Below, piece by piece: positions 63,165 to 64,000 of a stretch of 64,000 nt of DNA. Source of the DNA: Ashinkailepas kermadecensis. Taxonomy: Eukaryota; Arthropoda; Thecostraca; Neolepadidae. The notes under the pieces are model-generated. The model made no database searches and was not told where the DNA came from. It worked only from the letters and a program-made list of their open reading frames with translations. The translations under genes and the position numbers were made by a program. The stretch is taken from positions 124,001 through 188,000 of the forward strand of contig JAOTOM010004789.1 in the NCBI GenBank assembly GCA_034440615.1, given 5' to 3'. Each line of letters starts with the position of its first letter. Position 1 is the stretch's first letter.

Positions 63165-64000
63165 CAGGGGCCGGGCGCGGGGTGCAGGGTGCAGGGTGCA
63201 GGGTGCATCACCCCACTCGGTGGCTGTCATCACAGGGTGGTGGGACGGGGATGGGACAGGGACGCACATTCACTGGGTCGTGGGGCGGGGATGGGTCAGG
63301 GACGCACGTGCACTGGGTCGTGGGGCGGGGATGGGTCAGGGACGCACGGTCACTGGGTCGTGGGACGGGGATGGGACGCACATGCACTGGGTCGTGGGAC
63401 GGGGATGGGTCAGGGACGCACGTGCACTGGGTCGTGGGACGGGGATGGGACAGGGACGCACGTTCACTGGGTCGTGGGACGGGGATGGGACAGGGACGCA
63501 CGGTCACTGGGTCGTGGGACGGGGATGGGACAGGGACGCACGGTCACTGGGTCGTGGGACGGGGATGGGACAGGGACGCACGGTCACTGGGTCGTGGGAC
63601 GGGGATGGGACAGGGACGCACGGTCACTGGGTCGTGGGACGGGGATGGGACAGGGACGCACGTGCACTGGGTCGTGGGACGGGGATGGGTCAGGGACGCA
63701 CGTTCACTGGGTCGTGGGACGGGGATGGGTCAGGGACGCACGTGCACTGGGTCGTGGGACGGGGATGGGACAGGGACGCACGTTCACTGGGTCGTGGGAC
63801 GGGGATGGGTCAGGGACGCACGTGCACTGGGTCGTGGGACGGGGATGGGACAGGGACGCACGTGCACTGGGTCGTGGGACGGGGATGGGTCAGGGACGCA
63901 CGGTCACTGGGTCGTGGGACGGGGATGGGACAGGGAAGCACGTTCACTGGGTTGTGGGACGGGGATGGGACAGGGAAGCACGTTCACTGGGTCGTGGGAC
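63165..64000. repeat. 40-bp minisatellite, about 20 copies, runs off the window
   Basis: Unit gggtcgtgggacggggatgg, gacagggacgcacgttcact. Variation sits mainly at two positions (gggacagg or gggtcagg; cgttc, cgtgc or cggtc), which could be read as a variant code along the array. Preceded by three gcagggt repeats. Confidence 0.97.

Overview
This 64 kb window is metazoan nuclear DNA. Coding blocks are short, separated by kilobases and bounded by AG/GTGAGT splice signals. Non-coding DNA is packed with tRNA-derived SINEs, hAT-type MITEs, LINE, mariner and gypsy remnants, and about two dozen minisatellites. Transposase and LINE types look like those of arthropods, and the sequence is moderately GC-rich. 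I lean to a crustacean, possibly a barnacle, but the window does not prove this.

The only gene I can assemble is the plus-strand PCTAIRE kinase (ortholog of the vertebrate CDK16/CDK17/CDK18 group). Six coding exons (16948-17092, 31154-31296, 41131-41340, 45213-45366, 49138-49259, 54928-55172) join with consistent phases into about 340 residues: an N-terminal extension, the conserved RRxS/SLSEIGFG block, the glycine loop, catalytic lysine, PCTAIRE helix, HRD, DFG and T-loop. The rest of the C-lobe lies beyond the window. Exon 1 sits in a CpG-rich block (about 16560-17090). Sequence before 16.5 kb is upstream or 5' intronic and shows no host gene. A possible THAP-domain first exon (38152-38220) lies inside intron 2.

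Layout: 1-16.5 kb holds minisatellites, SINEs, two LINE C-terminal remnants and inverted-repeat elements. 16.9-31 kb (intron 1) holds a 33-bp minisatellite, a decayed transposon gene (18.2-19.5 kb), a 440-bp dispersed repeat, and a mariner-like pseudogene broken by a hAT MITE and then duplicated. 31-41 kb (intron 2) holds a minus-strand RAG1/Transib-like transposase remnant, a long GA microsatellite and a hAT MITE. 41-55 kb holds a CR1-like LINE, full-length SINEs, 35-bp and 78-bp minisatellites, and a gypsy gag remnant. 55-64 kb holds a 66-bp minisatellite made from the exon-6 splice donor, a 3.7-kb TIR transposon inside it, and more minisatellites.

Two observations stand out. First, many very short (34-60 bp) insertions with target-site duplications consist only of a 3' hairpin module. 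The same module ends the full-length tRNA-SINEs, its stem shows compensatory changes, and one insertion has a paralogous empty site. Second, two intronic minisatellites touching kinase exons are built from the exons' own splice sites: the exon-5 acceptor in a 78-bp array and the exon-6 donor in a 66-bp array. They give runs of decoy splice signals.
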